From the NCBI RefSeq assembly GCF_000008765.1, contig NC_003030.1, positions 2,452,001 to 2,516,000 on the forward strand: a DNA stretch of 64,000 bases. The letters are read 5' to 3'. The notes under the pieces were generated by a model. That model had not been told where the DNA came from. It made no database searches and saw only the letters and a list, made by a program, of their open reading frames with translations. Of this stretch, positions 1-9,369 are shown in pieces. Position 1 is the first letter of the stretch. Every line of letters starts with the position of its first letter. The stretch is from Clostridium acetobutylicum ATCC 824 (GTDB lineage Bacteria > Bacillota > Clostridia > Clostridiales > Clostridiaceae). The position numbers and the translations under genes are program-made.

Positions 1-1369
1 GTTCCTCTACTTTTTCTCTCTTTACAGGACTTTTTTCAGCCTTGCAAACCATATCCCCTAAAACTTGTATACTAATAGCCCTATTTTTTTCATTTGCCCC
101 TAAATCATTTACTCTTGAAAAACTTGCAGTAATCTTAAATGGCTCTCCGATTTTAAATTCAATTTCTAAATCTAAATATACTTTTCTCTTAAAATCCTTT
201 TTATAACTTTCCTCAATTTCACGAGTAAGCTTTAAATCAAGAGTCTTGTATATATAATCTCCAGACTTGTAAAAGCGAGGAAATATTTTCACCTTTTCTC
301 CTGGCTTAGCCTCTTTAACTTCAACCCCATCAAGAAGTATCTTTGACACAACAGTACCCTTGACATCATTTCTAACTCCATCCTTTAAGTTTAAACTTTC
401 TTTAAGAACTATACTTCCATCACTTATTACCTTCCCTATAAAAACCCCTGTATTTTTAGGGAATTTATAAGCCATCATATCTTTTCCTGTATTGCCCAAA
501 AGATATGCTCTTGAAAAACCCTCTCTATTAAAAAGCTTTAAAAGCTTTGCTTTCTCTTCTTTATAGTCTCCATTAAGCTTATTATCAATGGCTTTTCTAT
601 ATGATGAAACAACTCCTCCTGCATATTCAGGCTTTTTCATTCTTCCCTCTATCTTTAAGGAAGAAGTTCCGGTATCAATGAGCCTATCTAAAATATCCAC
701 AGTACACATATCCTTGGTACTTAGAAAATATCCTTTTTTACTTTCCAAACTGCTTTTATCAATAAGTGTATAACTTTGTCTACATGGTTGAGCACATCTT
801 CCTCTATTACCACTTCTACCACCTATTATAGAACTCATAAGACACTGTCCAGAATAACATACACATAATGCACCATGAACAAAAACCTCTGTTTCTATAT
901 TAAGTTCTTTAGATATGTATTCAATTTCCCTTAAGGACAACTCCCTCGAAAGCACAATTCTTTTAAAGCCTCTTTCTTTATAATACACAGCTCCTAATGC
1001 ATTGTGAATTGTCATCTGAGTTGATGCATGTATTTCAAAATCAGGAACGTATCTTTTAATAAGTTGCAATATAGCAGTATCTTGAACTATAAGTGCATCT
1101 ACTCCTATTTTATAAAGAAATTCTATATATCTAATAACTTCTTTTATCTCATCTTGTTTTATAAGCGTATTTACTGTTACGTATAGCCTTACTCCATAAT
1201 CGTGACAATAATCAACTGCTTTTTCCATAATTTCATCATTAAAATTTTCAGCATAAGCTCTAGCTGAAAACCTACTTCCACCTACATAAACTGCATCAGC
1301 ACCGTTTTGAACAGCTGCATATATGCTCTCAATACTGCCTGCTGGTGCTAGCAATTCAACCTTATTCAT
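1..1369 (-). CDS. Peptidase U32 family protein (RlhA-like), 3' end outside window
   Basis: About 456 codons are visible and the C-terminal part lies off the left edge. The protein begins MNKVELLAPAGSIESIYAAV, the usual start of U32 proteins, after a GGAGGT site. The U32 signature, with EVFVHGALC followed by CYSGQC, lies near 838-893, and a second Cys motif, GRSGNRGRCAQPCR, near 779-823. Although named peptidases, several U32 members (E. coli RlhA, TrhO/TrhP) are now known to take part in RNA hydroxylation. The length already seen fits the long RlhA-like type better than the short type. A function in rRNA or tRNA modification is therefore inferred, not shown. In many clostridia this gene directly follows zapA; here a block of about 11 kb separates them. 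Confidence 0.85.
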   Translation of the reverse strand, partial: MNKVELLAPAGSIESIYAAVQNGADAVYVGGSRFSARAYAENFNDEIMEKAVDYCHDYGVRLYVTVNTLIKQDEIKEVIRYIEFLYKIGVDALIVQDTAILQLIKRYVPDFEIHASTQMTIHNALGAVYYKERGFKRIVLSRELSLREIEYISKELNIETEVFVHGALCVCYSGQCLMSSIIGGRSGNRGRCAQPCRQSYTLIDKSSLESKKGYFLSTKDMCTVDILDRLIDTGTSSLKIEGRMKKPEYAGGVVSSYRKAIDNKLNGDYKEEKAKLLKLFNREGFSRAYLLGNTGKDMMAYKFPKNTGVFIGKVISDGSIVLKESLNLKDGVRNDVKGTVVSKILLDGVEVKEAKPGEKVKIFPRFYKSGDYIYKTLDLKLTREIEESYKKDFKRKVYLDLEIEFKIGEPFKITASFSRVNDLGANEKNRAISIQVLGDMVCKAEKSPVKREKVEE

Positions 1370-1514
1370 AAGTACCTCCAAAATTATTAAATTTTATATA
1401 ACTATGATATTATCCACTAATCCTCTTACTATGTATGGTCCTATAACTATTATACATAAAGTATCTATTATTACAAATAAAAGTTATAAGGTAAATTTTA
1501 TTGCAAAATAATAA

Positions 1515-1530
1515 GGAGGGTTTCCCCTCC
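1515..1530 (-). terminator. Short terminator hairpin after the 1563-2342 gene
   Basis: On the minus strand GGAGG pairs with CCTCC across a short loop and is followed by TTATTATTTT. The stem is short, so efficiency is uncertain. Confidence 0.5.
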
Positions 1531-1562
1531 ATTTACTTATATTAATTTTTAAATACTAAAAG

Positions 1563-2342
1563 TTAATCTTTATCTAATTCTCCAATCTCTTCATTTAAGT
1601 ATTGATGTGAACAATTTTCATCCTCTGGTAAAGCAAAATCCTCTTTTTGAGGTGGATCAAATATATCAAATGGAAATTCAAGATTATTAAAGTATTCACA
1701 TGGATCTTCAGATATTTCTTCACATACGTCTGGTTTACAGAATCCTGTTGATGGAACAATAAGATTTACCAATCTGAACAATTTAATTATAGTAAATAAT
1801 CCTATAGTAACATTAACGGCATTAGGTACAGGAGCTGCTTCTCCACTACTTACAACTGGAATAGTATAGCTTAAGGTAGCATCAAGAGGATACCCATTTG
1901 CTTCTACTAAAACAAAAGGAGCTGCTTGTAAGTTACTAAAACTGCTGTTAACTAAATCTGTAAATATATTAACCGTCGCTCCAATAGAGCCGAACAAAGT
2001 AACCTTTTTGTTGAATATACTACTTGCTGGCACAGTTGCTATAACAGTTCCAACACTATTCCTAAACTGTAATGTATACAAAAACGTGAATTTAAGCTCA
2101 ATATCATAATACCCTCTTCTGAAAGGATTCTCAGCTTTATTTACTAATATTATACTTCCTATAGAAAAACTATTTGGCACTATAACTACTGCTGCTGCAT
2201 CGTCTGGTGGGTTAATTGGCTGACCTGTTGCATTATCATATGCTAATTTCTCAATGCAATCCTGCTGCCTACATTGATCATAAACCTTATTAGCTATAAT
2301 GCATTCTTTTTTAGTCCTTCCATTGGTATCGCTAATAGCCAT
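1563..2342 (-). CDS. Cys-containing hypothetical protein, possibly spore surface
   Basis: 259 residues from the ATG at 2342, chosen because GGAGGT lies 6 bases upstream; the 16 codons before it overlap that site. I do not recognise a named domain. The N-terminus has a KVYDQCRQQDC segment (around residues 20-30). The middle is beta-rich and hydrophobic, with a FRRGYYDIELKF segment, and the tail is acidic with clustered Cys (FCKPDVCEE, DPCEY). There is no signal peptide or clear membrane segment. The Cys pattern, beta-rich core and spore-forming host resemble clostridial spore-coat or exosporium proteins, but this is impression only. It lies downstream of the glycan cluster in the same direction, with a 95-base gap, so the two could be linked. 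Confidence 0.55.
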   Translation of the reverse strand: MAISDTNGRTKKECIIANKVYDQCRQQDCIEKLAYDNATGQPINPPDDAAAVVIVPNSFSIGSIILVNKAENPFRRGYYDIELKFTFLYTLQFRNSVGTVIATVPASSIFNKKVTLFGSIGATVNIFTDLVNSSFSNLQAAPFVLVEANGYPLDATLSYTIPVVSSGEAAPVPNAVNVTIGLFTIIKLFRLVNLIVPSTGFCKPDVCEEISEDPCEYFNNLEFPFDIFDPPQKEDFALPEDENCSHQYLNEEIGELDKD

Positions 2343-2437
2343 TGTAATACCTCCCTGTATTGAATTACAAACATGCTCACAACATGACAAATATTTATCT
2401 TACATTTATATAATATGAATATCATAAAAAATTGTGC

Positions 2438-2986
2438 TTATTTTTTATCTACATATTCGTTTAAATACTTTTTCTCAAGGGCTAATATCTTCTCTCTATC
2501 CATATTCTTTATCTTTCTTATAGGCGAACCTACATATAGTGAGTACGGTTCAGTTATAGTATTGGCCTTTATTAAACTGTTGGCTCCAACATACGTACCC
2601 TCACTTAAAACAGCCCCTGGAAGCACTACACTATTAGCTCCTACAATAGAAAACTTTTTTAATATAACAGGGGCTGAATACACATTCTTAAATTCATCAG
2701 GAACAGTAGAATTAGTTAAATATGAATTTGTGTAATCATCTGTACTTGTCAGTACTTTGGTCCCTGTTGCAAGAGCAGAGAAATTTTCCATTATAAGTTC
2801 TTCATTTCCTGTTATACTTACAAAACTGGCTATATGAATATTATTTCCTATTTTTACTCTCTTTTTAGCGTTTATAAAAACAAAATCATCTATTATAACA
2901 TTGTCCCCTATCTCTACATTTTCAGGAAATGTTATTTTAGCTTTTCCATATATAATTACATTCTTTCCTATGCTTTTAAAATTCAT
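2438..2986 (-). CDS. Hexapeptide-repeat acyltransferase (WbbJ-like)
   Basis: 182 residues. Repeats of the left-handed beta-helix type run through most of the protein (VEIGDNVIIDDFVFI, VKIGNNIHIASFVSI, FSIVGANSVVLPGAVLSEGTYVG split into units), ending with a VGSPIRKIK tail typical of sugar O- or N-acetyltransferases. The ATG at 2986 is preferred over the GTG at 3010 because AAGGAG lies 10 bases before it. It is the last gene of the glycan cluster and follows the 3007-4113 glycosyltransferase closely. It probably adds an acyl group, most likely acetyl, to a nucleotide sugar or to the finished glycan. DapH and serine acetyltransferases share the fold, but context argues for sugar modification. 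Confidence 0.8.
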   Translation of the reverse strand: MNFKSIGKNVIIYGKAKITFPENVEIGDNVIIDDFVFINAKKRVKIGNNIHIASFVSITGNEELIMENFSALATGTKVLTSTDDYTNSYLTNSTVPDEFKNVYSAPVILKKFSIVGANSVVLPGAVLSEGTYVGANSLIKANTITEPYSLYVGSPIRKIKNMDREKILALEKKYLNEYVDKK

Positions 2987-3006
2987 AATTAGCCATCTCC
3001 TTAATA

Positions 3007-4113
3007 TCACATAAAACTTTTAAGCAGATTTACCCTATGCATCATTTGCTGATCAATATTAAATATATTTAAAAACTTAATTCTTCCCCTCTGGGACAAT
3101 TCATATAATTTAATAGGATTATTTTTGTAGTATATTATCTTTGATACTGTTTTTCCAATATCTTTATCTAAAATAATAATATCAATTCCATCTATAAAAC
3201 TTCTATTAAGTTTTAAAAAATCCGTACAAAATACAGCTGTACCACTCATACCGGCCTCAACTGCACAACCTGTTGGAAATCCATCAAACTCTCCAGTACC
3301 CCTAAAAAATGGAACTGTAGGAGCTATAACAATATCCATATGAGAGTAGAACTCAGGAAAAAATTCTTTTTGTCTATATCCATAGAAAATTATCCTATCT
3401 TTTATATCTGATACATCAATATCACTACTTGAAAAACCACCTACTACGTGAAACCTAAACTGATCTGATATTTTAGAAAGCCTTTTACATATCTCTATAA
3501 AACTATCATATCCTTTATCTATCCCTTTGCTTGTGTATTTACCGGCTACAAAACATATATCAAATGTCTGTTTATCTTGAGGATAACATGATTTTATTTT
3601 GTAATTTTGAAGAAAATATTTTGAATCATCTACATATCCATAAATATACTCAATTTTATCTGTAGTTGTTATATTATTATCTATAAGATATTTATACGAT
3701 ATTTCTTGAGTTACAATCACTTTTTTGAAAAACTTAGAGGAGCATACCTTTATAAGGTTACTTTTACAATTTAAGTCACTTAGCGAAAATCCACCTCCTG
3801 GATAAAGTGTAAATACAAATGGTGTAGCTTCCCTCTCGAAATACTTCAAAAAATAGGAAGCATTGCCTGCAAAAACAGTATAAAATAGAGAGCAATTAAA
3901 TTGAATGTTATCCGTAAAAAATTTAATTCTGCCCTTAAATTGGGGATAAATTTTAGCATACTGATTGTAGAACGTAGTATAACTTTCATAAGGCATGCTC
4001 GAATATATATAACAATTAGGGAACACTGTCATATAATAATTAAATTCCGCTACTCTGAAACCTGTTAAAGGATTAGGAAAATAGTCATCTAAAATAATTA
4101 ATTTATTATCCAT
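3007..4113 (-). CDS. Glycosyltransferase, GT-B (GT4-like)
   Basis: 368 residues with no signal peptide. The C-terminal half has a GT-B nucleotide-sugar domain: a DICFVAGKYTSKGIDKGYD segment, a FHVVGG strand, IIFYGYRQKEFFPEFY and a FDGFPTGCAVEAGMSG segment, which corresponds to the E-x7-E region of GT4 enzymes. The start overlaps the end of the upstream glycosyltransferase gene by 8 bases, so the two are probably translationally coupled. It likely moves a sugar from a nucleotide donor to the growing glycan in the cytoplasm; donor and acceptor cannot be read from sequence. Confidence 0.75.
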   Translation of the reverse strand: MDNKLIILDDYFPNPLTGFRVAEFNYYMTVFPNCYIYSSMPYESYTTFYNQYAKIYPQFKGRIKFFTDNIQFNCSLFYTVFAGNASYFLKYFEREATPFVFTLYPGGGFSLSDLNCKSNLIKVCSSKFFKKVIVTQEISYKYLIDNNITTTDKIEYIYGYVDDSKYFLQNYKIKSCYPQDKQTFDICFVAGKYTSKGIDKGYDSFIEICKRLSKISDQFRFHVVGGFSSSDIDVSDIKDRIIFYGYRQKEFFPEFYSHMDIVIAPTVPFFRGTGEFDGFPTGCAVEAGMSGTAVFCTDFLKLNRSFIDGIDIIILDKDIGKTVSKIIYYKNNPIKLYELSQRGRIKFLNIFNIDQQMMHRVNLLKSFM

Positions 4114-4912
4114 TTTCGTTCACCATTACCAATCTGCGGAGCGCTTGTAAAACTTCTTGCTTATTCTGAGAAAATTCTTTTCTATACTTATACTTAAAAA
4201 AACTATCGTATTGATCTATACATTTTGATATCATTTGCAAATTTTCCATTTTAGACTTTCCACTCCACAATCCGGATTTTAAAATTCTATGTGAAGTCAT
4301 ATAATTAGGTATATATCCAATTAATCCAAATTGAGCTACTGCCATGTTAAACATCCAATCATAAACGACCATATCATAAATAGATTCTCTCAGCTTCCTT
4401 ATGCTGCTTTTTCTATACATACAGCAAGAAAAATTCTGTATAAAATTACTTCTTACAAGTTCCCTTGCACTAAATTTTTTTCTTATATCATTAAATGGAT
4501 ATATGAGGTTATTGATTTTTTCATCACCATAATCTAAGACTATTTTATTAAAAACTAAAGAACAATCTCTATTGCTTTCAAGGAAACTAACTTGCCTCTT
4601 AAGCTTTGATTTTTGTATCCAGTAATCATCTCCTTCAAGCACAGCTATATATTCACCTTTACAGTTTTTAAACCCATTTTTATAGTTTAAGGTTATACCG
4701 AGGTTTTTATAATTTCTTATAAGATTTAACTTACTGCCCAGTTTACTTTTATATTCTTGAAGTATATTAAAAGTTCTATCGCTCGAACAGTCATCACAGA
4801 CTACTATCTCATAATTGAAATTAACCTTTTGACTTAAGACACTTTCAAGTGCTTTTTTAATATATTTTTCTTGGTTATAACACACTATAAGCACGCTCAC
4901 TTTATAATCCAT
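4106..4912 (-). CDS. Family 2 glycosyltransferase
   Basis: 268 residues from the ATG at 4912, which has AGGTGG 6 bases upstream; the ATG at 4918 touches that site. GT-A fold signs are KVSVLIVCYNQEKYIKKAL at the start, VCDDCSSD, and the metal-binding region EGDDYW near residue 95. The C-terminal half has a VYDWMFNM segment shared with the 6666-7460 gene. The two proteins are similar along their whole length and probably arose by duplication inside the cluster. It would act in the cytoplasm on a glycan or protein acceptor. Confidence 0.85.
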   Translation of the reverse strand: MDYKVSVLIVCYNQEKYIKKALESVLSQKVNFNYEIVVCDDCSSDRTFNILQEYKSKLGSKLNLIRNYKNLGITLNYKNGFKNCKGEYIAVLEGDDYWIQKSKLKRQVSFLESNRDCSLVFNKIVLDYGDEKINNLIYPFNDIRKKFSARELVRSNFIQNFSCCMYRKSSIRKLRESIYDMVVYDWMFNMAVAQFGLIGYIPNYMTSHRILKSGLWSGKSKMENLQMISKCIDQYDSFFKYKYRKEFSQNKQEVLQALRRLVMVNENG

Positions 4913-4937
4913 ATACATCCACCTTTTTTCCTATGAC

Positions 4938-5759
4938 TTATTTAGGTTTTTCATACTCTTTTTTAAAACTCAGTAAAAATCTTTTATAAAATTCACTATC
5001 AATTATCTTTTTTCTGTATCCATAATCGTTTAAATCCTTCCATTCAAGTAGAAACCTTCCTGAAACCTCCGGTCTATTGGTATTTTGCCCTTCATGAATT
5101 CTAAAGTAACTTAACGTATCAGCAATATACACACAATAACCCTTAGAAAGTAATTCAAACCATGTTGCAGCATCTATTAACGAATAGTATTGCTTTCCAT
5201 TAAGTGATCCAAAATTTTTAACGTCACTCTTTTTAAACAAAACAGTAGTTGGTTCCCCTATAAAGTTTCCAAGGTTAAACATTAGCTTTGCAATAATTCT
5301 CCCACTAACAGGTCTATTAAGATAACGTATTCTTTTAGTCGCATTTATATCTGGAAGTATATTATCATTTTTATCTATTACTGATCTATGAGAAGTAACC
5401 AAGGTTATTTTCTTATAATTCTGAAAATACCTAATCATTCTCATTATTTTACTTTTATGAAACATATCATCATCATTCAAATAATTAATATATTCACCTT
5501 TTGAAAGCTCATAGCATTTCTTTACATTATTTAATCCAAAATTCCCGAGAGGACCGTTATTAAAATAGTATCTTATATTCTTATACCTTTTCATATAGCT
5601 TTCTACAACTGTTTTACTATCATAATTAGTACTATCATCACATATTACAATTTCGATATTCTTATAGGTTTGATTTACAGCACTTCTCAGTGATTTTTCT
5701 AATAACATAGGTCTATTAAAAGTAGGTATAAGTATACTTACAAGTGGATTATCTCTCAT
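4938..5759 (-). CDS. Family 2 glycosyltransferase
   Basis: 273 residues, ATG with AAGGTGAT upstream. GT-A motifs: PLVSILIPTFNRP at the N-terminus, VICDDST, and NDDDM as the DxD metal site near residue 96. It lacks the YDWMFNM block of the neighbouring pair, so it belongs to a different subgroup. A gap of 130 bases separates it from the upstream 5890-6621 gene, the largest break in the cluster, so a second promoter could lie there. Confidence 0.85.
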   Translation of the reverse strand: MRDNPLVSILIPTFNRPMLLEKSLRSAVNQTYKNIEIVICDDSTNYDSKTVVESYMKRYKNIRYYFNNGPLGNFGLNNVKKCYELSKGEYINYLNDDDMFHKSKIMRMIRYFQNYKKITLVTSHRSVIDKNDNILPDINATKRIRYLNRPVSGRIIAKLMFNLGNFIGEPTTVLFKKSDVKNFGSLNGKQYYSLIDAATWFELLSKGYCVYIADTLSYFRIHEGQNTNRPEVSGRFLLEWKDLNDYGYRKKIIDSEFYKRFLLSFKKEYEKPK

Positions 5760-5889
5760 TTTAAAATCACCTTTTCATCCTTAAACTTATTAACGTTAAA
5801 TTAGTAAAATCTATAAAATTTATAAATTATATTATTCATCCCTTAATTTATATGTTATTATGATTATTGTAATTATGTGCTAATAATAT

Positions 5890-6621
5890 TTAAACCAGTT
5901 TATCATAGGATTTTCCCCACTTTTTTTCAAGCTTACTCTTGTTTACTTCAAGAAGTTTTAAGTACTGGGTATTTTTAAAAGACACACTGCCATAATGATG
6001 AACAAATGTATCTTTACAAAGCATTAGTCTAAATCCAATCTTTCGCATCCTAATACAATAATCATCATCTTCAAAATTTCCTGGAGTAAATCTTTCATCA
6101 AATAAACCTACTTTCCTTATTACATTTCTTTTTATAAGAAAACAAAAACCTATTAATCTTTTGACTTCAGTCCACTTTTTTTTATTTGAAATATTATATT
6201 TTTTAGAAAACCTATGCATATCTTCTATTGAATCATATCTTACATTTATTTTTTGACCATTAGAGCAGTTATTTGAAATAGGTCCCACTGCACCTATTTC
6301 ATAACTGCTATATAGGCAATTTCTAAGATTATTTAGCCAATTATGTGTTACCACAACATCATTATTTAATAAAAGCACTTCACTTCCACATGCAACTTTA
6401 ATTCCCATATTACAGCCTCTAGGAAATCCTACATTTACATTATTGTATATTTTTTTTATAGCCTTCTGTTTACTAAGCCAATTTCTTGTTCCATCGTTTG
6501 AATTGTTATCCACCACAATTATTTCGTAAGCTTCTTTTTCTGTATATTTTTTTATACTTTCTATACACCTTCTAGAATATCTAAGGTTATTACAGGTTAA
6601 TATTATTATACTTGTCTTCAT
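5890..6621 (-). CDS. Family 2 glycosyltransferase (rhamnosyltransferase-like)
   Basis: 243 residues from the ATG at 6621, preceded by AGGGGG; a longer frame to 6666 lacks a ribosome site. Motifs: KTSIIILTCNNLRYS, VVDNNSNDGT, LLNNDVVVT (DxD region) and FDERFTPGNFEDDDYCIR, a combination typical of GT2 enzymes such as rhamnosyltransferases and O-GlcNAc-like bacterial transferases. A single-domain enzyme without membrane helices. The sugar is not predictable. Confidence 0.85.
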   Translation of the reverse strand: MKTSIIILTCNNLRYSRRCIESIKKYTEKEAYEIIVVDNNSNDGTRNWLSKQKAIKKIYNNVNVGFPRGCNMGIKVACGSEVLLLNNDVVVTHNWLNNLRNCLYSSYEIGAVGPISNNCSNGQKINVRYDSIEDMHRFSKKYNISNKKKWTEVKRLIGFCFLIKRNVIRKVGLFDERFTPGNFEDDDYCIRMRKIGFRLMLCKDTFVHHYGSVSFKNTQYLKLLEVNKSKLEKKWGKSYDKLV

Positions 6622-6665
6622 ATTAATCCCCCTGCGAATTTCTGTGTATATAGATTGCTCCTTCA

Positions 6666-7460
6666 CTAATTTATCAATTGTTTGTATACATTTTTCTTTA
6701 GCAACTTAAAATTAGAGTTATATTTAAACCCAAAAAAAGCATTATAAACATCTATAAGTTTTATTGTAAGTGCAAGTCTATTTTTTACACTGTTTCCCAT
6801 CCAAGTTCCTCTAGAATGAATTCTATACACAGAACATATTTGAGGTAAATACGCTATAGGTTTTTGTTCTGCTATTACCATATTAAACATCCAATCATAT
6901 ACAAGCATATCATACAGCGATTCTTTTACTTTATCTACACAACTTTTTCTATACATACATGTTGAAAAATTACCTATAACATTACCTCGTGTAAGTTGCT
7001 CAATTGTTATGGTTTCATATGAAGTATTTGATCTCCACGCTTGTGTTGCTTTAGAATTATTTATAGCATTATAAATTATATATCTATTAAATACCGCAGA
7101 AAAGTTCTTGTGCCTATCTAAAAAATTACTTTGAATTTGAAGCTTCTGCTTATTATTCCAATAATCATCACCTTCAAGTACCGCTATATATTCACCTCTA
7201 CATTTTTTGAAACCTTCCTTATAATTCTTAGTTATACCTAAGTTCTTATTATTGGAATAAACTTTTATTATGTCTGTGTACTTTTCAGCATATTTACCTG
7301 CTATCTTAATTGTAGAATCACTAGAACAATCATCCATAACTATTATTTCATATTTAAATTTTGTTTTTTGCTCAAGTGCACTTTCTATAGCTTTTTTTAT
7401 AAACCTTGCCTGATTATAAGTTATAATTAATACGCTTACTTTAATTTCATCATTCATCAT
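6666..7460 (-). CDS. Family 2 glycosyltransferase, paralogue of 4106-4912
   Basis: 264 residues. Motifs KVSVLIITYNQARFIKKAI, VMDDCSSDST and LEGDDYWN, plus the VYDWMFNM segment in the C-terminal half, match the 4106-4912 protein in order and spacing, so the pair is a duplication. Two ATG codons in a row (7460 and 7457) follow AAGGTGAT; either could be used. It probably shares donor type with its paralogue but may add sugar at a different position. Confidence 0.85.
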   Translation of the reverse strand: MMNDEIKVSVLIITYNQARFIKKAIESALEQKTKFKYEIIVMDDCSSDSTIKIAGKYAEKYTDIIKVYSNNKNLGITKNYKEGFKKCRGEYIAVLEGDDYWNNKQKLQIQSNFLDRHKNFSAVFNRYIIYNAINNSKATQAWRSNTSYETITIEQLTRGNVIGNFSTCMYRKSCVDKVKESLYDMLVYDWMFNMVIAEQKPIAYLPQICSVYRIHSRGTWMGNSVKNRLALTIKLIDVYNAFFGFKYNSNFKLLKKNVYKQLIN

Positions 7461-7469
7461 ATCACCTTT

Positions 7470-8255
7470 TTATTTATAAGTAATTTTCTTACTGCCATTA
7501 AAACAATACACAGTAAAATCGCAATACTTATTATGATACCAATGCTGTTTATGAGATTTAGATAACTTATACCTTGTGTAGGAGTTACTCAAATTAGAAT
7601 ACAAATCCCATGTAAGATGCTTCACCTTATTTTTTTTAGTTTTTACCCATATCCTTCCTAAAACATCATAACAATACTTAAGCATTTCTGAATCTTTAAA
7701 TTTAAGTTTATTTCTTTTCATGTAACGTAAAAAGCCTTTAAATTCCTTAGACCTCATCATAAGAAGCTGATTGCCTGTTGCACATTCTTCGCAGTCATTT
7801 AATATTCTTCTGCTCTTAGGAATCCAATTTTTAGCTTCTCTAAAATGCTGTATTGGTAAGTTATTAGTCTTAAGATTTATGCCGCATGCAAAAACTTCTT
7901 TACGCCTTTTTAGAATATCTCTTTCTTCATAAAACCAGTCATTAGAATTACCTTGTAAGTCTCCATCTGTTACAATAATTTTGTCACATTTATGAATATT
8001 AATTATTCTTGAATCAAAAAATTCTTCTACCGCATTATTACTTATATTCTCATCGAATTCAACATACATATAAATTTGTTTTTTCTTAACAAGTTCCATT
8101 AAATAAGGCTTTATTTTTTCTGTATTTACACTTTTATTTTCTAGAACTATAATATCTATAAATCTATTAGCTTTTAATAAAAATTGTATTGATTTTTCTA
8201 TTATTTTTTTATCGTAATATACAAGCACTATACATGGAATTTTAATATTATTCAC
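7470..8255 (-). CDS. Probable glycosyltransferase of the cluster, divergent
   Basis: 261 residues. The GTG at 8255 is chosen because AGGTG lies 6 bases before it; a GTG at 8264 is also in frame. Either start overlaps the end of the DegT-type gene. A Rossmann-like start (IKIPCIVLVYYDKK) and a DxD-like IIVTDGDLQG segment near residue 95 suggest a GT-A enzyme, but the usual GT2 N-terminal motif is missing. A basic C-terminus with several Trp, Tyr and Lys residues follows. Function as a glycosyltransferase is inferred from the TDGD motif and neighbours. Confidence 0.6.
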   Translation of the reverse strand: MNNIKIPCIVLVYYDKKIIEKSIQFLLKANRFIDIIVLENKSVNTEKIKPYLMELVKKKQIYMYVEFDENISNNAVEEFFDSRIINIHKCDKIIVTDGDLQGNSNDWFYEERDILKRRKEVFACGINLKTNNLPIQHFREAKNWIPKSRRILNDCEECATGNQLLMMRSKEFKGFLRYMKRNKLKFKDSEMLKYCYDVLGRIWVKTKKNKVKHLTWDLYSNLSNSYTRYKLSKSHKQHWYHNKYCDFTVYCFNGSKKITYK

Positions 8256-9342
8256 ATTTATCACCTAAATTCAAAACACTATTTACTATATTTATTATTT
8301 TATTTTGTTCTGTTATATTTAAAGAGTCATAAAGAGGTAAACACAATATCCTTTTTGAAATATCTTGTGCCACAGGAACTTTTCTGTAATCTTTTATATA
8401 AGATAAATCATTTAAGCATGGATAAAAATATCTTCTTGGGCGTACACCTTCATTTATAAGCTCTTTCATAACTCTTTTAAGGATATTCTCATTTTTAAAA
8501 ATTATAGGGAAATAACCATAATTGCAAGTACAGTCTCTACTACGACTTTGAAAGTATATATCGCCTTTTATATAGTTCATATAGTTCTCATACACTTTTT
8601 TTCTTCTTTCAAATATCTTATCTATATCATCTAAAAGGCAGAGACCCATGGCTGCTTCAAATTCATTCATTTTTGCATTTATTCCCAAATCTTTTATACT
8701 ATCCGCGCTCTCTATACCAAAATTCCTTGATAAAATAGCTTTCTCATAGAGCTTATCATCGTTTATTACAAGAGCTCCTCCCTCTATGGTATGAAATATT
8801 TTAGTTGCATGAAAACTTATTATTGATATATCTCCATAGGACAATATATTTTTATCTTTATATTTAACCCCGAAAGTATGAGCCGCATCATAAATTACTT
8901 TTAAATTATACCTCTTGGCTAACTTATCTATTTCCTCAATGTTACAACTATTTCCAAAAACATGAACTGGCACTATAGCTGACGTCCTTTTTGTAATATT
9001 TTTTTCTATAAGCTTTGTATCTATATTAAGGCTTTTCTTATCTATATCAACAAATACTGGATTAAGTCCTTCCCAAACTTGACTGCTTGTTGTTGCCACA
9101 AAGGAAAACGGTGTTGTTACTATATCCTTTTTTAAATTTAAAATTTTATATGCAATTTGAAGAGCTAATGTTCCATTTTGAACAAGTACTATATTTTTAA
9201 CCCCAAGATATTCTTCAAGACTCTTTTTTAATTTTCTTACCATCTCACCATTATTAGTTACAATTCCTGAATTAAATATCTTTCTAACATAATCACTATA
9301 CTTATCAAATGGAGGGAGGTAAGTTTTCGTTACATTTATCAT
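8248..9342 (-). CDS. DegT/DnrJ/EryC1/StrS sugar aminotransferase
   Basis: 364 residues, ATG after AAGGAGG. A PLP-dependent enzyme that makes amino-sugars from keto-sugar nucleotides. The PLP lysine is in ISFHATKIFHT, preceded by VIYDAAHTFG; the VQNGTLALQIAY and PHVFG-like (VPVHVFGN) segments are family hallmarks. Its presence shows that the glycan contains an aminodeoxy sugar or that the cluster completes one. No epimerase, dehydratase or nucleotidyltransferase is in the window, so the keto-sugar precursor must come from elsewhere in the genome. Confidence 0.9.
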   Translation of the reverse strand: MINVTKTYLPPFDKYSDYVRKIFNSGIVTNNGEMVRKLKKSLEEYLGVKNIVLVQNGTLALQIAYKILNLKKDIVTTPFSFVATTSSQVWEGLNPVFVDIDKKSLNIDTKLIEKNITKRTSAIVPVHVFGNSCNIEEIDKLAKRYNLKVIYDAAHTFGVKYKDKNILSYGDISIISFHATKIFHTIEGGALVINDDKLYEKAILSRNFGIESADSIKDLGINAKMNEFEAAMGLCLLDDIDKIFERRKKVYENYMNYIKGDIYFQSRSRDCTCNYGYFPIIFKNENILKRVMKELINEGVRPRRYFYPCLNDLSYIKDYRKVPVAQDISKRILCLPLYDSLNITEQNKIINIVNSVLNLGDKCE

Positions 9343-9369
9343 ATTATCCTCCTTATATAATCTAAAAAA

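Noticed and set aside
2415-2735. A 106-codon plus-strand frame
   Set aside because: It lies opposite the acyltransferase gene, whose hexapeptide repeats give long open antisense frames; no ribosome site.
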